Source: Rutidosis leptorrhynchoides
Lineage: Eukaryota; Streptophyta; Magnoliopsida; Asterales; Asteraceae
Length of the DNA: 64,000 nucleotides
Assembly: GCF_046630445.1 (NCBI RefSeq)
Contig: NC_092339.1
Span: 77,456,001-77,520,000, forward strand
Direction: 5' to 3'
The position numbers and the translations under genes were made by a program. How positions within the stretch are numbered: the stretch's first letter is position 1; the number at the start of each line of letters is the position of its first letter. Positions 10,440-22,500 of the stretch are shown in pieces. The notes under the pieces are model-generated. The model did no database searches. It saw nothing but the letters and a program-made list of their open reading frames with translations, and was not told the DNA's origin.

Positions 10440-12556
10440 GTTACTTCTATAGCATTATGCTAAACCTAGCACTAAATCAAAAACAAAAAGGACAAGCATG
10501 GAAAAGCCAAGATACTATATAAATATAAAATAAAGGACACCGAGAACAGAATACTTAAAAAAAAAAAAATCAGGCTTACAAGATAACCAGAAACGATTTA
10601 TATGATGAAATTTTATTCACTTTTAATAAGAACAGGCTTACATGTTGCACATCTTCTAACTCAGAAGGGTTATTATGCTCTAACCAGAAGAAGTCAAAGT
10701 TTGCTCTTGGAGTATTTGTGGAGGATGCTGATGTCATGCTTCCTGTTGAAGAAGGAGGACCATATTGACTTTTCACACCAGGGAATCCCTTCAAATTAAA
10801 GAAGGTAACAGGGGTCGAGTCTTCTATGCATGCGGTGTCCATTTCATGAAGATCCTCAAACATTCCTTCAACGCCTTTATTTCTCCACTCACTTATTTTA
10901 GGAGAGCAATTATCTAAAGTTGCTATAGAATTAGAAATTTGCATTTGTGAAGTTTGATGGCTATCATCAACAACATGTACACTTGGAGTGCAAGAATCAA
11001 TGATTTGATCAAGTATATCTGCTAGTGCTAAAAGGCTATCGTTTACATCTATACCTTTAAGATCACATTTTTCTGCATAAGCACATATATATGAATGAGA
11101 CTCCAAATGTGAAGTCGGAACATATTCCTCACATATTCTACAGATTACTAAATCTTCATTTTGGATGTAATCAAACTTTTGTTCAGCTTCAAACTTGTTT
11201 CCAATATCATCTACATTGGATTCAATGATCCCTAAATTTAAAAGCCAGCTCCTTTCATAAGAAGGAATCTTTTCCAAACATTCTTTCAATTTGAGAAGAG
11301 AGATCTCATTAATATGCTCACTGTTCTTTTCAAAAAGTAGCAACCTTGTGCAACGTGTTAATATAAAAAGCATCCTTGTATAAAGCCACTTCAATTGCCC
11401 AGATTGGCAATCATGCCTCTTTCTTGTTAATTCTTGAACAATGGTTTCACATGTGGTTCGAAACTCAATGCTCGACATCTCTATACATAGTTTAACGAGA
11501 ACGAGCAGCTCATCGATCAATCTTTGTTCTTCCAAAGACAAAGTATCAGACTTTTGTGATACCTCGATTACCTCCTTTTTGAATAAATCTAGCTCTGTGT
11601 TAACCAACTCTTTGGCAGCATGAAAGTTTGACCTATATGACCTCAAAAGTTCCTGAATACTAGCCAATCAGTATACAAGCATAGGTGGCAACCTAAAACA
11701 TTTTGTTTGGCTGCTTAAAAATCTATTAGTTAGACTATACCTTCAAATCACCAAAGCTATGGGCTCGAGTATACGTAGGTCTAATGCCACCTTTAGGCCC
11801 AAGTTCATGAGAAAAGCTTTTCAGTACTTCAGGCATCTTATCAGCAGATGTTTTTCCTGTTTCTGTTTGTTTACCGAATGTGCTTTTTCCTATCTTTTGT
11901 TGTTTAACTGATAGAGCTTCCTTGTCAAATGCCTTGACTTCATGGTTTATTTTCTGCCACATTTTAGATTAAATTATGCAATAGCTGAATTTGTAATGAA
12001 AAAAGATTTATCTGATATGCTATATGAAGTCTCACCTTAGCCTCAGGAGGCTTATCTCTGATAGCTCTATTAGAATCCTTGGATAGATGAGATGTGACCC
12101 ATCGGGCAACTCTTTTTCCTTTACGGAGTCCTGGTACATCCAAATGAATGAATGATGCTCGTTTAGTACATCAAGAATCAATAATATAATTCACAAGAAC
12201 ATTAAACAAATCTAAAATTTAACAACAAGTATATGTTGATAACTTAAACTCATAGCTCTGTTACACTGCTACTGAAAACCATAATCGTTAATCTTAATTC
12301 CCGGGGCAGTAAAACTAAGTGTTCAGCAGGTTAGGTAATGGTCAAAACAGGCAATTTAGGATGGGACGGGCCGGGTTGACCAGAAACGCTGTTGTCCATA
12401 TAGAACTTCATACAAATAATTTATGTGCCAAATATATGACAAGAAAGATTCTCTTTTTACATCAGGATTTAATTATTAATTTAAGTAGAAAACACTCGTG
12501 AGAAAATGTTAGAGCGTTACAAAACACTTCATAAGAGTGGATATGAATTTTTACCA

Positions 12557-12794
12557 ACATCCTTTAAAGTAAATTCTTTTATTTTTACATGTTTGAACTG
12601 TCGTAAATGACACATAATCTGAATTGACCCATTCCTAAGTAACTGGGTGGAAATTGCCACCTCTAATGAATGGCCACATCCTTTACAATAAATTCTTTTA
12701 TTTTTACATGGTTGAACTGTCGTAAATGACATAATCTGAATTGACCCATTCCTAAGTAGCTGGGTGGAAATTGTCACCTCTAATATATGGACAA
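12557..12794. repeat. 119-bp tandem duplication in intron 1 of the IRE4-like gene
   Basis: Two head-to-tail units starting ACATCCTTTA at 12557 and 12676, both running through TGAATTGACCCATTCC and GGGTGGAAATTG. They differ at a handful of sites and by a 2-bp indel. The ORF at 12529-12777 arises from this duplication and is not a gene. Confidence 0.85.
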
Positions 12795-13577
12795 AAGCTA
12801 ATCCTTTAATCTGTATAAGTTTCTACTCTCCTACTCATTTTCGCAATTAAAACTTTTATTGAGCAACTAATGCTATATTCACGATTTTTGTTCAGAACGG
12901 CTTATCTCTTCTCTACGTTAATTACTCGGTCATTTTAGTGTCCAGTGGTTAGGTAACTGCACCATCACACAATCCATGTACTACATATAATCAAAGCATG
13001 GAAATGAAATAAGTAGTTATTACCTAAATAGCTAAAACAAAGTTTCTAGAAACAAATATTACAATAATCTTACTATCAACATCAGAAGTTCAACTGAATG
13101 ACATCGTATATATTCGGTATATACTTACATGTATAGTAAAAAACCACAAATTTGAAGCTAACATTCTCGCTTATTGGTAACAAATTGAAAATCATCCTTC
13201 CTTTTCTATTGATAACTTACTCTTATATACATACTTACATGCATATTCAGTATCTCCATTAATCCAAATACGACGTTATTAAATTGAATAAAGCTAATTA
13301 CAATAAAAAAAATAATTATAAACAATAAATAGTCAAAATTAGTACCTTCTTTAGACGAATGAAGCTTAACGAATCCTTTACTAAACGACCTCTGATGATT
13401 CAGCTTAAAACGATTCGTGATAGACTTACTATTCTGATTATCTGAGCTAGAATAATGATTATCGTTAGAATTAGACGTAATACGAGTTTTAATCCGATTT
13501 AAACCGGTCGGAATCCCAACCGCCTCCGACGATTCACCGTCGTTTTGAGTCGGTCCGGTAATCGTAGTTGTATCCAT

Positions 13578-14021
13578 TCACTACTGAGAAGTGAAATACC
13601 TAAATATCAAATGAAATTAATTTAACCTAAAAAAGTATGATTGGCGATTAATAGAGAGATATATAACGGTATGTATATATGTGTAATATGTGTTTCTTCG
13701 AATTTCATGGCTGCTGAATAAGTCTGTACGAAACAAGGTGATTAAAAGATTTGCGAATATGTCAAAGTGTGTAGATTTGTGAAAAACATTGTAAGTGCAT
13801 AAAAGGAGCTAATACATTTACATTTATATTCCGTTTTAAAATTGATGATAGTGATTTGTAGAATCAAGATTAAATAAGTAATTCTGGGTTAGATACTGTC
13901 CTTAAGTTGAATGATATTGTGCGATATTTTATTGAATTATTTTTGTGGTGAAAGTGGCTGGAGATAGTTCAATACTCCCTTCTCTTTTATAATTAAATAC
14001 AGTTGACAAAAATATTTTAAA
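13578..14021. other. Upstream region of the IRE4-like gene
   Basis: About 440 bp of AT-rich DNA between the kinase start codon and a MITE. It should hold the 5' UTR and promoter of the minus-strand gene. I cannot point to a specific TATA box or factor site with confidence. Confidence 0.4.
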
Positions 14022-14165
14022 GAAAATGCTAACGATAGCCTTAAGGGTTATCGTCAACATACATTATGTATATGTACATGGCGGTTATTAGTTATTTTCA
14101 TAAAAGCGGTTATCAAAATTTACAATATTTTAAAGCCTCCCTAAGGACTGTCATTAGCATTTTTC
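14022..14165. mobile_element. Mutator-type MITE, 144 bp
   Basis: Imperfect terminal inverted repeats: left GAAAATGCTAACGATAGCC, right end (reverse complement) GAAAAATGCTAATGACAG. They are bracketed by a perfect 10-bp direct repeat ATATTTTAAA at 14012-14021 and 14166-14175. Repeat length and ends fit Mutator-like MITEs. It lies ~445 bp upstream of the IRE4-like start codon. Confidence 0.75.
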
Positions 14166-14175
14166 ATATTTTAAA

Positions 14176-15094
14176 TAAATAAAAAGTTAATCCGGATAGA
14201 GTAATTTTTAATTATCTCAAACTAATAATTTATTTCCATTAATAAAAAGATGACGCTAACCACTTGCACTATGTGAAGATTAGTTTTAAATATGGCGACA
14301 TCAAATATGAATAAAGCTTTTGTAAAAGATCAAAATAGCCTAAACTAAAGTACCCTTGCCTTTGTGAATTGATACTGTATATAGGATAATTTGTTTGAAT
14401 TTTGGAACGAGTTACATTTTTAGCAAATCATGACTTCCAATTATACATTAAATATGCCACTTGATATTGTATATATACTAAATATAGAGATTAGATTCCC
14501 TTATGTAACATGATCCTTATTTGTATGTGAATCATAATAAATAAATAAATAAATAAATTATACAACGTAGTATAATAATAATAGTAATTCTCTACAATTA
14601 CTTCTTACAAAAATCATACTTTAAGAAATAAAATTAGTTAAGAGGATTGTAATTCTAAATAAGATTTACTTTTAAAGTGTCACAAACCTACTATTTTGTT
14701 GTGAAATCCAGTAATCCTATGCTTAAGGATTAATTATGATGAGACCATTACAAGACCAGGTCAACAATTTTCATATTGGATAAGGTTAGGCTTTTGATCA
14801 ACGATTATCCTCTAGAGTCCTAAGTCAAAACATAATAAAGTTAAATCTATCCGTCTGATAATTACAAGCATAATGATATCTTGATTCACTAAATATTTGA
14901 ATTTAATTAGATAATTTCATCGTGCATATATACCTAAGTATTTTTGGAAATGGTATCGAAAAAAGGTTGCAACTATAACTGGTCTTCCACTTTTTCCTGA
15001 AATAATCAATCGAATACAGACTATAACCTTAAAACAACTTACAGTTGCCAAACACAACCTACTTAACCGTCATGATCATCCACAACTTGATTGT
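14176..15094. other. Gene-free AT-rich stretch
   Basis: No convincing coding sequence. It contains a short TAAA microsatellite at about 14539-14559. Nothing else recognisable. Confidence 0.5.
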
Positions 15095-15888
15095 TTACAA
15101 ACTCTCTCTTCTTTGACTAAAACCACTAGATTCAATATTTGAACATCTATACTTTAATTCCGACCCTTTCTTAATCTGAGTCCATAAAGGCAGGTAGCAA
15201 ATTTGGGTCAATAGAAGTGGGTCTAAATGAATTCCCACCCGTGTATATTGTTGGTGAACCATATCTTTTTGGGGGCCCTCTAATACCACCACGGGGGCAC
15301 TACCGCCACCTCTCACATAAAGCTGAGAAGAAACATTATAAACGTACATCTTTTCTTGAATGGCGATTACAAAATAACCTTTTATTGCCTCAAAAGCTAA
15401 CGGTCAATGATCTACATCAAATTTCTTCTTTGATCTTACACGACACTTGAAATTCATAGTCAGCATAAATAAGCAAATGCATCAGTTCACCTCCAAAAGT
15501 AAATTCATATGCCTCCCTCTATCTGATGCATCAGGAACATAATTTAACGCGTACGATCCATTAAAACCTTCACAGAGCTTCCCTAAGCTTCATAGTCCTC
15601 AAATCTAAAGAACAGTCTCATTCCTAAAACCGAAAGGTAAGACAACATAGACGTAACTGGTGAACCCGTTTTCGTATTAAAATTGAAGCATAACCTCACC
15701 GTACCACGTGAAAACATAAAACTTACCAACATCATCACCAACACCAATATACTTAACTCTCCAGCATCCTTGAAAGGTAATACAACAAGAGAAGTCGCTT
15801 TCGTATCGGGTTTCACAGCAAAAACAAATTGAAATTTTTCAGACCAAAACAAACTATGCTTAGCAACAGACAAAGCTCCATTCTTCAA
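15095..15888 (-). pseudogene. Eroded coding-like stretch, unrecognised
   Basis: Two minus-strand ORFs, 15888-15583 (101 codons, beginning MKNGALSVAKHSLFWSEKF) and 15349-15095 (84 codons, containing RGGGSAPVVVLEGPQKD), with interrupted coding-like DNA between. Composition is less AT-rich than the surroundings and residues look protein-like, but stops and frame changes break it up. I do not recognise the family. It could be a decayed gene or chance ORFs. Confidence 0.3.
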
Positions 15889-15933
15889 CTTTATTACTTC
15901 CTTTCACTACTGAATCACCATCAATTACTACGT

Positions 15934-16100
15934 TAGGGATGACAATGAATCGTATATGTATCGGATATGGATTGGTGAGCCTATAAACATATTCATATCC
16001 AATTAATTTTTAAAATCCATATCTATATCTATTTCTTTAAAAACAATTCATTCATCCATATTTATATCCGTTGAATGAAGCGGATAAAAAACGGATATAT
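15934..16100. mobile_element. Remnant of a TAGGGATGACAATG-type hAT MITE
   Basis: Starts TAGGGATGACAATG at 15934 followed by repeated CATATCCATAT/CGGATAT motifs. A related element in the opposite orientation ends CCATTGTCATCCCTA at 38090. The right end here is not clear. Confidence 0.45.
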
Positions 16101-17680
16101 GTTGAATATAAAGTTTTTCGAATACTATTGCTATTATGAATTGAAATCATTAAAGTATTTTCAATAAAGATATTTAATATATGCAATATATATGAATTTA
16201 ATATTATTACATAGTTGTATCTTCACGATCTATATTTTCGATAACATTTTAATAGTTTACTAGCTTAATGCCCGCAAATTCGCGGGGCTACTTTATGGGA
16301 CCAAACAAGTATTAGTTAGAAAGTACTTAATGTGAAACATTATATTATTTGCGTGGTTTTTAGTAACGGACACAATCATAGAATATTGTTATATAGTTGT
16401 TGAGCAAATTATAACAAGATTAAGGGGCACGTGTTTCGCTGCTAAGAATTGTATGTGATTATTTCGATGGCTATTCATTATACACTCAGTTTACATGGCA
16501 AAGTATTATAGGGTCAAAAAGTTATCATCATCGATGGCTATTCATTACAAAGTAAATTACATGCCAAAGTTTTTAGACGGTTTAGGCAAAAATGCACAAC
16601 ACATTTGCTCTCAGTAGTTCTTTCGGTTGCTTTATTTGACTAACGATAACAAACGTGGGCTTCGTAGTTGCTACGATATTGCTGGCCTCGAATGCTCTCA
16701 TTCCTTATTTTCCTTTGTTGTTGCATTGCCATGACGTGATAGTAACATAGATCACAAAAGTTGGAAACTACTTTCACATATTTCTCTCCTTCACCAAACC
16801 ACTACAATTAAAAACATCATCAAGATTAGTTACGATATACTAAAAAATCAATATCGACATATTTATTCATGACCAAGTCTATAGGATTGTGTTTTATTGC
16901 TCGTAAGATTGTTTGGCTAAACGGGTGACGGGTCAAATAGGTTAAAAAGTCACCAAACCTCTATTTGAATGCATGCATAAAACCTCCAACTTATTTTATC
17001 AATTAAATGGAAATTACAAAAAAAACATCCACAATCCTCGATACAATAAACGATAAAGCAAAAGAGAACATGAATTGGAAAAATGCATGCATAATTACAG
17101 TCATAACACTAAGTATATGTATAAATCTCCTAAGACGCCGTTGCTGTAGTCAGTGTAGTGTGTTTGGTATAATTGATTTCTTTTTGTAGTATAATCTCAT
17201 TATAGGCATCAGGTGAAAAAATTAAGGTAACAAATCAGGAAATGACAACACCAAATACGACTTATAAAACATACATTAGAAACCAAATATGAGAAGCATC
17301 CTGTAAAAAATTAACAATACACACATATTGGGAAGCAACCATAATTACTAATGGGTAATTAGAACCCGAGGAATCAAACGGCGTATATGTCGATCAAATT
17401 TGTCAAAAAAAAAAAAAAAAAAAAGATGGAAAACAAACCCAACAGCATCCCAAAACAAAGACCAACTGAAATTTATTAGCTCATTATAACGACAACCCAC
17501 AAAAAATGAAAATACAAGAAAACAAAACAACCCATACAAAAGAGCACAGATGCACTACCACCAACGCCAAATGGCGAAATGTTTTCCGTCACGGACACGT
17601 CGTGTTATCATCCGACGCAAATAAGATCTGGTAGCAAGTTTCCTCGAAGAAACAACAGGCGGCTGACACACACATCAAAA
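16101..17680. other. Gene-free stretch
   Basis: Contains a hairpin-forming CCCGCAAATTCGCGGG at about 16270-16285, which looks like a transposon-end motif, and an A-run at about 17406-17424. Short ORFs such as 17348-17539 are low-complexity. Confidence 0.4.
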
Positions 17681-17681
17681 T

Positions 17682-17809
17682 CGAAGGGTTACCAAAAAAC
17701 ATGTACGAAAATTATACGAAAACAAAAGAACATAAACCCTAAAGTTCGAAGGGTTACCAAAAAACAGGTACGAAAATTATACGAAAACAAAAGAACATAA
17801 ACCCTAAAG
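17682..17809. repeat. 64-bp tandem duplication
   Basis: CGAAGGGTTACCAAAAAAC begins both units, at 17682 and 17746. Both continue to AACATAAACCCTAAAG and are almost identical. The 73-codon ORF across it is a product of the repeat. Confidence 0.85.
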
Positions 17810-19157
17810 TAACGATATAAGAATACCGTGAGAGATCAAACATCGCAGAAAGTAGATGGAACGAAGAAGTAGCCGTAACGTTTTTAGTTACAAAAAAAAG
17901 ATAATTTGTTCGAACGCGCTTCGCTGCTCAAGATTTGAGAGCTTATACTACAATACAACACTACATGTTATACTACATCGTAGGTTACAAAATATAATAA
18001 CTTGTTTGCCTGAGAATTTTTACTACAAAGATGACTGCTTCATTAGCTAAAATACATGCATATTGAACTCCAATATATGAAAATGATATTGCATTCAAAC
18101 AGTATAAATAAATTGAAGTTTACCTTCATAAATCATTATTTGAATAAGTAATGTAGAGTATGGTAATAGACCCCGAGAGAAACACTCTATTGCCTTCATC
18201 AGTTTTGAATAAGTTATTTATTTATTTTAATGATAGAAGTAATAGTAATAATGCCATATGTGTGCATAATAAATCGAAAAATATGAAGAACATTAAAATT
18301 AAGCACATAAAGTAAATTAAAATTAATCACACAAAGTAAATGACTATGAATTGTGACAAGTTATAATTATCAAATCAGTTTTCATGAATGGAACTCTTAG
18401 TATTAGTATGAAACTTCTGCAACTGAGCTTGAAAGAGTATGTATGCAATATTCACAAATTTAAACAACTTAAAACAGTATCTTTGTAGTAGACAAATCAT
18501 TACATATATTCACCTGAGAACTGGATATGCAGGCTCAATTACATTCGTAACACCATTACTAAATGAAGCTAATTCATCTGATCTTGAAATGGGAGCAACA
18601 TAAGCAGGCGCAAACTTCCAGTGAAAAAGTGAAACTGTCAAATTTCTAACAAAAAATGGTATGGCTATGTGTAATTAACCATCATCAAGAAATGTTATTT
18701 TTAATTTTCATAACAAATCAACTATAAAAAAACCCTTAACAGATCACATGTTAGTTCAAAATGAATATGATCAACAAACAAAATGAATATGATAAACAAA
18801 CAATTAGATTTTTGTACACCATAACACAGATGCGCACATACATGTACACTCCATAACAGATTACCTTGACATATATGTTTTTCCCTTAGTCAATCAGCAC
18901 TACAAAATCTCGATCCTCCTAAAGTTTGATCTGTTGGGTACAGCTTGTTCCTGATCTGACGATAACACCTAGCTGGTCATGCATAACGTTATAAAGTATG
19001 TTATTTGTCAGCTACCTAATATGAATATAACAAATCTACCAGAAATTCAGTCACTCATATACCGAGTGAAGAACCCTTAATGTTACATTCACCAAGGAAG
19101 TAGAAGTGTAAATTATCAATAAACGGAACTTTCTTTTCTGTCAAAATAAAATAGGGC
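17810..19157. other. Gene-poor stretch with one exon-like island
   Basis: On the minus strand about 18620-18521 reads open (KFAPAYVAPISRSDELAS...EPAYPVLR) and ends at a consensus donor CAG|GTGAAT. I do not recognise the protein. It may belong to the same broken gene(s) as the exon-like islands right of copia-1, which would place copia-1 in an intron. The remainder is AT-rich with no evident genes. Confidence 0.3.
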
Positions 19158-19555
19158 TGTTGGAAACTAAACTTGATTGTGGGCTATTTGTTTTGGATTT
19201 GGACTTGCAAGTATACAAATATTTTGGATCAAGATTATAGCCCATTATGTAGAAACTTCTTGTAATATGTAGTAGTGAAAGTGTGTAGAATGTGTGTAGA
19301 ATAATCTTATAAAATATCTAAGTCTAGAATTATCATGAGAATACTTAGGAAATATCTAGATATTAGATGATGAAGTATTCTAGACTAGTCCATGGTGTAG
19401 TATAAATAGATGGATTCACCTCTCATTTGTAATCAAGCAACAAAGCAATTCAATAAGCAAATCAAGTAATAAACAAAGCCTTCAAGATCAATCAAACTTC
19501 TAAATCATCAATCCTCTCTTCCACAAATAATATACATAACCTCCTATTTCTAACA
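19158..19555 (+). repeat. copia-1 5' LTR
   Basis: Begins TGTTGGAAAC and ends TTTCTAACA. A TATA-like TATAAATAG lies at about 19401-19409 and probably sets the transcript start. Confidence 0.92.
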
Positions 19556-19558
19556 AAT

Positions 19559-19570
19559 TGGTATCAGAGC
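19559..19570 (+). other. copia-1 primer-binding site
   Basis: TGGTATCAGAGC, the classic plant copia site complementary to the 3' end of initiator tRNA-Met, three bases after the LTR. Confidence 0.93.
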
Positions 19571-19583
19571 TTGGTTCGACAAG

Positions 19584-22500
19584 ATGATGGCCAACAATGT
19601 CATCACATTTCCTCGCCTCACAAAGGATAATTATGATCGATGGAGCATCCAAATGAAGACCTTCCTAGGTGGACAAGACTTATGGGAGATTGTGGAGGAA
19701 GGCTATGAGGAACCTGCAGAAAAAGGTCCTCTCGGCAAGGAGAAAAAATTAATGAAGACGAACGATCAAAAGGCTCTTTCCATCATCCAACAAAGTGTAG
19801 ATGATGGAGTTTTTGAGAAAATTGCAAGTGCAACCACCGCCAAGAAAGCATGGGAGATCTTGGAGAATTCTCACAAGGGAGTTGAAAAGGTGAAAAAGGT
19901 TCGACTACAAACACTACGAGGTGAGTTCGAATCCTTAAATAAGAAAGACTCAGAATCAATTTCCGATTATTTTACAAGAGTCTTGGCGATTGTCAATCAA
20001 TTAAATAGGAATGGTGAAACTCTAAGTGATGTAAGAGTCATTGAGAAGATTCTTAGATCATTATATTCAAAATTCGACTATATAGTCGTAGCCATCGAAG
20101 AATCTAAAGATCTAGAATCAATGACTATCGATGAACTCATGGGTTCACTACAAGCCCATGAAGAGAGGTTCAATAAGAATAATAAGGAGCCATTGGAGCA
20201 AGCTTTACAAGCAAAACTGTCTTTCAAGGAAGAGAGCAGTGAAAAGACTCATCAAACGAGTCAACGAGGTCGTGGTCAAGTACGTGGCCGAGGACGAGGA
20301 CAAGGATATATCAAACGTGGAGGTTATAGTTCTTTCAGAAATGAAGAAAGAAGTCAAAATTTTCACCCGACAAGAGGTCGCGGGAGAGACTACACAAGTA
20401 GAAGGCCAAGGTATGACAATTCTCAAACCAAATGCTATAATTGTCATAAATTTGGCCATTATGCTTCGGAATGCGAGAAGTCAAACAATTACGTGCAAGA
20501 AAGAGCAAATTTAGTGCAAGAAGATACCGAAGCCGTGAAAAACACTTTGTTACTAGCATGCAAAGGTGAAGATAACGGAGAATCAAATTTGTGGTATCTC
20601 GACACGGGTGCAAGCAACCATATGTGCGGTGACAAAAACATGTTTGTGGAGTTAGACGAGGTAATTAGTGGAAATATCACCTTCGGAGATTCCTCTAAAG
20701 TCCCGGTTAAAGGCAAAGGTAAGATTCTCATCCGCTTGAAAAATGGAAGGCATCAATTTATCTCTAACGTGTATTATGTGCCTAATATGAAGACGAATAT
20801 ACTGAGTATTGGACAACTCTTAGAGAAAGGCTATGATATTCACATGATAAATCGTACTCTTTCTTTAAGAGACCAAAAAGGAGGTTTGATTGCTAAGGTG
20901 CCAATGTCAACGAATAGGATGTTCATGCTAAATATTCAACATGACATTCCAAGATGTTTAAAAGCATGTTTCAAAGATAATTCTTGGCTTTGGCACATGA
21001 GATACGGGCACTTAAATTTTGGAGGGTTAAAATTATTATCAAGTAAAGGAATGGTGAAGGGCTTGCCTCCAATTAATCATCCGGATCAAATATGTGAGGG
21101 ATGCCTTCTAGGAAAGCACTTCCGAAACAGTTTTCCAACAGAAGCTTCTAGTAGAGCGAAGAAACCTCTAGAACTTATTCACACGGATGTGTGTGGACCC
21201 ATCAGCCCACTTTCTTTTGGTAAAAATAGATATTTTATTCTATTCATTGATGATTTTAGTCGAAAGACATGGGTCTATTTTCTAAAAGAGAAGTCGGAAG
21301 CTTTTGGAATGTTCAAGAAGTTCAAAGCATTTGTGGAGAATCAAAGTGGTCTCACCATAAAGGCGTTGAGACCCGATCGTGGAGGAGAGTTCACATCCAA
21401 GGAATTCAAGAAATTTTGCGACAACAACAGGTTACGACGTCCTCTAACTCTTCCGTATTCACCTCAACAAAATGGTGTTGCGGAAAGAAAAAATAGGACC
21501 ATTCTTGATATGGCCCGGAGTATGTTAAAGAGCAAAAGGATGCCTAAGGAGTTTTGGGCTGAGGCAATGGACTGTTCGATCTATCTATCAAATCGCTCGC
21601 CCACTAGAAGTGTCAAAAACAAAACGCCCATTGAAGCTTGGAGTGGAAGGAAGCCCGGCATCTCACACCTTCGAGTGTTCGGAAGTGTGGCATATGCTCA
21701 TGTGCCAGATCAGAAGAGGATGAAGCTCGATGATAAAAGCGAGAAACTCATATTCGTGGGTTATGACTCAAGTTCGAAGGGTTACAAGCTATACAATCCC
21801 AAGAATGGTAAAGTAATCTCAAGTCGAGACGTGGTGTTCGATGAAGAAACAACATGGGATTGGAATGTTCCCGAAGAGGAGAACTACGACTTTCTCCGTT
21901 ATCCATTCGAGAGTACTGCAAAGAATGAAGAATATCTAGAAGTTCAAGAACCTTCTAGTACACCATCTCCGCACTCTCCACATACTCCAACCACTACACC
22001 TAATGAAGTGACACCAACATCAGGAGGAGAATCAAGTAGGCTACAACATCACACAAGGAGCATTGAGGAGTTGTACGAGGTAACACAGCCTATGGAGGAT
22101 CTATCATTGTTCTGCCTTCTTGCCGATTGTGAGCCAATAAGCTATGAAGAAGCAACAAAAAGCCAAAAGTGGAAATGTGCTATGGACGAAGAGATTCAAG
22201 CAATCGAGAAGAATAATACATGGGATCTTGCCACACTACCAAAGGGACATAAGGCTATTGGTGTAAAATGGGTGTACAAGGCCAAGAAGAATTCCAAAGG
22301 TGAAGTTGAAAGATATAAGGCAAGGTTGGTGGCGAAGGGATATAGTCAACGAGCCGGCATAGACTATGACGAGGTATTTGCTCCCGTCGCTCGTCTAGAA
22401 ACTATAAGATTGATAATCTCACTTGCGGCTCAACATAATTGGAAGATTTATCAAATGGATGTCAAATCCGCGTTCCTTAATGGCCACTTAGAAGAAGAAG

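Larger units (their letters stand above)
8707..13577 (-). pseudogene. IRE4: IRE4-like AGC protein kinase, cut inside the kinase domain
   Basis: Eight minus-strand exons join without a phase error into 710 codons: 13577-13346, 12130-12036, 11953-11741, 11652-10642, 9532-9360, 9280-9040, 8947-8855 and 8778-8707. The introns I checked have GT donors and AG acceptors. Landmarks: SFSHELGPKGG (~160-170), a Cys/His finger CRICEEYVPTSHLESH (~350-376), EWRNKGVEGMFEDLHEMD, an SSTGS..SSTNTPR segment, then the AGC kinase N-lobe (~622 on) with glycine loop SKGAYGKVF, the ATP-binding lysine in LFAIK, and RNPFVVRFFYSF up to hinge MEYLNGGD. The family acts in root-hair growth and microtubule/mitotic control; IRE4 assignment rests on remembered similarity. 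Family proteins are ~1000 residues or more, so catalytic loop, DFG and C-tail are missing. The reading stops at the copy A junction. The 3' half may lie left of the window or be lost. Ile/Val at the start of the LKK exon is Met here. Confidence 0.85.

Noticed and set aside
20131-20731. Additional ORFs in both strands inside copia-1
   Set aside because: They overlap the intact gag-pol frame and have no motifs of their own.
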